64,000 nt of DNA from JAAELZ01 sp965237995 (lineage in GTDB: Bacteria > Pseudomonadota > Gammaproteobacteria > Arenicellales > Poriferihabitantaceae), in the NCBI GenBank assembly GCA_965237995.1, contig CBDEGO010000005.1, forward strand, positions 248,001-312,000, read 5' to 3'. The notes under the pieces were generated by a model. It was not told where the DNA came from. It did no database searches and saw only the letters and a list, made by a program, of their open reading frames with translations. Below, in pieces: positions 62,502 through 64,000 of this stretch. How positions within the stretch are numbered: the first letter of the stretch is position 1; each line of letters begins with the position of its first letter. Both the position numbers and the translations under genes were made by a program.

Positions 62502-64000
62502 TGAACCGTACACCTGACACACACAAACTAACTAACACCTTGCAAAGCAAGGCTGTGGCGCATGAATCGGCGGCGCTACATGTGAGCGGAGAGGCAGATT
62601 ATATCGACGATTTGCCAGAGCTTGCGGGCACACTGCATTGTGCTTTAGGTTTAAGTCAACAGGCCCACGCCACCATCAAATCAATGGATTTAAGCCCAGT
62701 GCTTGAGATGCCCGATGTAGTTGATGTTGTGACGGTAAGTGACATCCCCGGCAACAACGATTGCGGCGCCATCATTAACGATGATCCGATATTCGCGGAC
62801 GGTGTGGTGCAGTATGTCGGCCAACCACTATTTGCGGTACTCGCGACTAATATACTCGCAGCGCGCAGAGCAGCGGTTAAAGCCGTTATCGAATACGATG
62901 CTCTGCCCGCTATTTTGTCTGTGCAAGAGTCAAAGGCGCAGCAAGCGTTTCATATTCCCACCATGCAATGCGTACAAGGGGATGCGGCAACCAAGTTAGC
63001 AACCGCTACTCACCGCATGCAGGGCAAGTTAAATGTTGGCGGGCAGGAGCAGTTCTATTTGGAAGGACAAATTTCATACGCCATCCCTAAAGAAAACCGT
63101 AGCATCTATCTGTATTGTTCGACTCAGCACCCCACTGAGATGCAGCATACCGTTGCGCATGCACTTGAGCTTAAAAACAACCAAGTCACCGTAGAAATAC
63201 GCCGCATGGGCGGCGGTTTTGGCGGTAAAGAATCTCAGTCGGTTTTATTTGCTTGTATCGCGTCTATTGGCGCTCAAAAAACCGGTCGACCGGTGAAGTT
63301 ACGCCTAGACAGAGACGATGATTTTTTGATTACCGGAAAGCGCCACTGCTTTTATTATGAGTATGATGTTGGCTACGACGACGAAGGCCAAATTCAAGCC
63401 TCAGATATTGATATGGTTTTGCGCTCGGGGTTTTCTACTGATTTATCACCACCCGTTGCGGCGCGCGCGGTGTGCCATTTTGACAATGCCTATTATTTGA
63501 GCGATACCGACATCAAGGCGAGCTGCGGAAAAACCAACACACAATCGAATACCGCGTTCCGCGGCTTCGGTGGCCCGCAAGGCGCCATCGCAATTGAATA
63601 CATACTAGACAATATCGCCCGTGAACTGGACGTCGACCCGTTGCTTATTCGCAAGCGTAATTTTTACGGTATTGATGACCGCAATATCACGCCCTACGGC
63701 CAGACCGTTAAAGATAACGTAGTATTAGAGTTGGTCGAGCAATTAGAACAGAGTAGCGACTACCAACAACGGCGCGAGCAGACTCGGCTCTTTAACCAAA
63801 CTAGTCCTATCCTCAAAAAAGGGATTTATTTAACACCGCTTAAATTTGGCATCTCGTTTAACGTGGTGCATTTCAATCAGGCAGGTGCCTTGGTTCATGT
63901 GTACTTAGATGGCTCCATTTTGGTAAACCACGGCGGAACGGAAATGGGCCAAGGCCTAAATACCAAAGTGGCACAAGTGGTCGCGAATGAGCTGGGCGTT
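62501..64000 (+). CDS. xdhB: Xanthine dehydrogenase molybdopterin subunit XdhB (3' partial)
   Basis: The frame opens at ATG 62501 (MNRTPDTHKL) and stays open for 500 codons to the window edge, about two-thirds of the usual 770-800 aa. The a/b hammerhead starts HVSGEADYIDDLPEL; molybdopterin-domain segments include MGGGFGGKESQ and TAFRGFGGPQGAIA, which holds the active-site Arg. It hydroxylates hypoxanthine and xanthine to urate. The rest of the operon lies outside the window. Confidence 0.95.
   Translation, partial: MNRTPDTHKLTNTLQSKAVAHESAALHVSGEADYIDDLPELAGTLHCALGLSQQAHATIKSMDLSPVLEMPDVVDVVTVSDIPGNNDCGAIINDDPIFADGVVQYVGQPLFAVLATNILAARRAAVKAVIEYDALPAILSVQESKAQQAFHIPTMQCVQGDAATKLATATHRMQGKLNVGGQEQFYLEGQISYAIPKENRSIYLYCSTQHPTEMQHTVAHALELKNNQVTVEIRRMGGGFGGKESQSVLFACIASIGAQKTGRPVKLRLDRDDDFLITGKRHCFYYEYDVGYDDEGQIQASDIDMVLRSGFSTDLSPPVAARAVCHFDNAYYLSDTDIKASCGKTNTQSNTAFRGFGGPQGAIAIEYILDNIARELDVDPLLIRKRNFYGIDDRNITPYGQTVKDNVVLELVEQLEQSSDYQQRREQTRLFNQTSPILKKGIYLTPLKFGISFNVVHFNQAGALVHVYLDGSILVNHGGTEMGQGLNTKVAQVVANELGV

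Noticed and set aside
1..64000. Prophage, transposon, CRISPR, tRNA or rRNA genes.
   Set aside because: I looked for integrase, transposase and capsid-type products, repeat-spacer patterns and tRNA-like ends and found none.

Overview
The window looks like a chromosomal segment of a marine, heterotrophic gammaproteobacterium of moderate G+C. The supports are: E. coli-like single-copy genes in familiar arrangements (yejABEF with a YcgN gene, mutY overlapping yggX, panC, trpD, selO), a chitinase with CBM5/12 modules, Cpx-type envelope stress genes, and integron attC sites of the type common in marine gammaproteobacteria. The genus cannot be fixed from sequence alone. I saw no rRNA, tRNA, CRISPR array, transposase or integrase.

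Layout. (1) 1-1.9 kb: the edge of an integron cassette array: a HEPN-like ORF, a membrane/coiled-coil ORF and a small two-TM ORF, separated by two clear attC sites and ended by a possible degenerate third. (2) 2-3.8 kb: a YjdF/DUF2238 membrane protein convergent with a membrane-anchored AraC regulator. (3) 3.9-13.2 kb: a LysR pseudogene divergent from a catabolic gene run: DHDPS-family lyase, PuuC-like aldehyde dehydrogenase, FAD amine oxidoreductase, non-pyrrolysine MttB-family methyltransferase, aminotransferase and GlcD-type FAD oxidase. (4) 13.2-19.6 kb: a GFA gene remnant, two 2OG-Fe(II) oxygenases, a peptide deformylase paralogue, a frameshifted Old-Yellow-Enzyme/FAD demethylase-like gene, an AraC regulator and a divergent cytochrome P460. 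(5) 19.8-26.8 kb: a two-subunit UxaA/SuyAB-type lyase, a VOC protein, and a Rieske oxygenase-RidA-phosphotriesterase-hydroxyacid dehydrogenase operon with a divergent LysR gene. Regions 3-5 look like a degradation locus for N-methylated or quaternary amino compounds (inference). At least four genes in or beside it are broken.

(6) 27-34.6 kb: a receiver-domain remnant, a GT-C-type membrane protein, a TerB/DUF533 protein, and a leftward Cpx-like block (Spy/CpxP-like protein, CpxR-like regulator, CpxA-like kinase, pirin, HAD hydrolase, M35-like lipoprotein). A triple GTAAC-N5 operator lies upstream of the Spy-like gene. (7) 35-49 kb: GT2 and polytopic membrane proteins, asparaginase, selO, panC, a DUF945 protein, a small membrane ORF with a sterol-desaturase-like enzyme, TetR, trpD, the multidomain chitinase and a GFA protein. 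(8) 49-60.5 kb: a FemAB-like acyltransferase, a degenerate GIY-YIG protein, ycgN-yejFEBA, mutY-yggX, a cytochrome c'/b561 pair and a LysR gene. (9) 60.6-64 kb: the start of a purine catabolism operon (5-hydroxyisourate hydrolase, xanthine dehydrogenase XdhA and XdhB); xdhB runs off the window.
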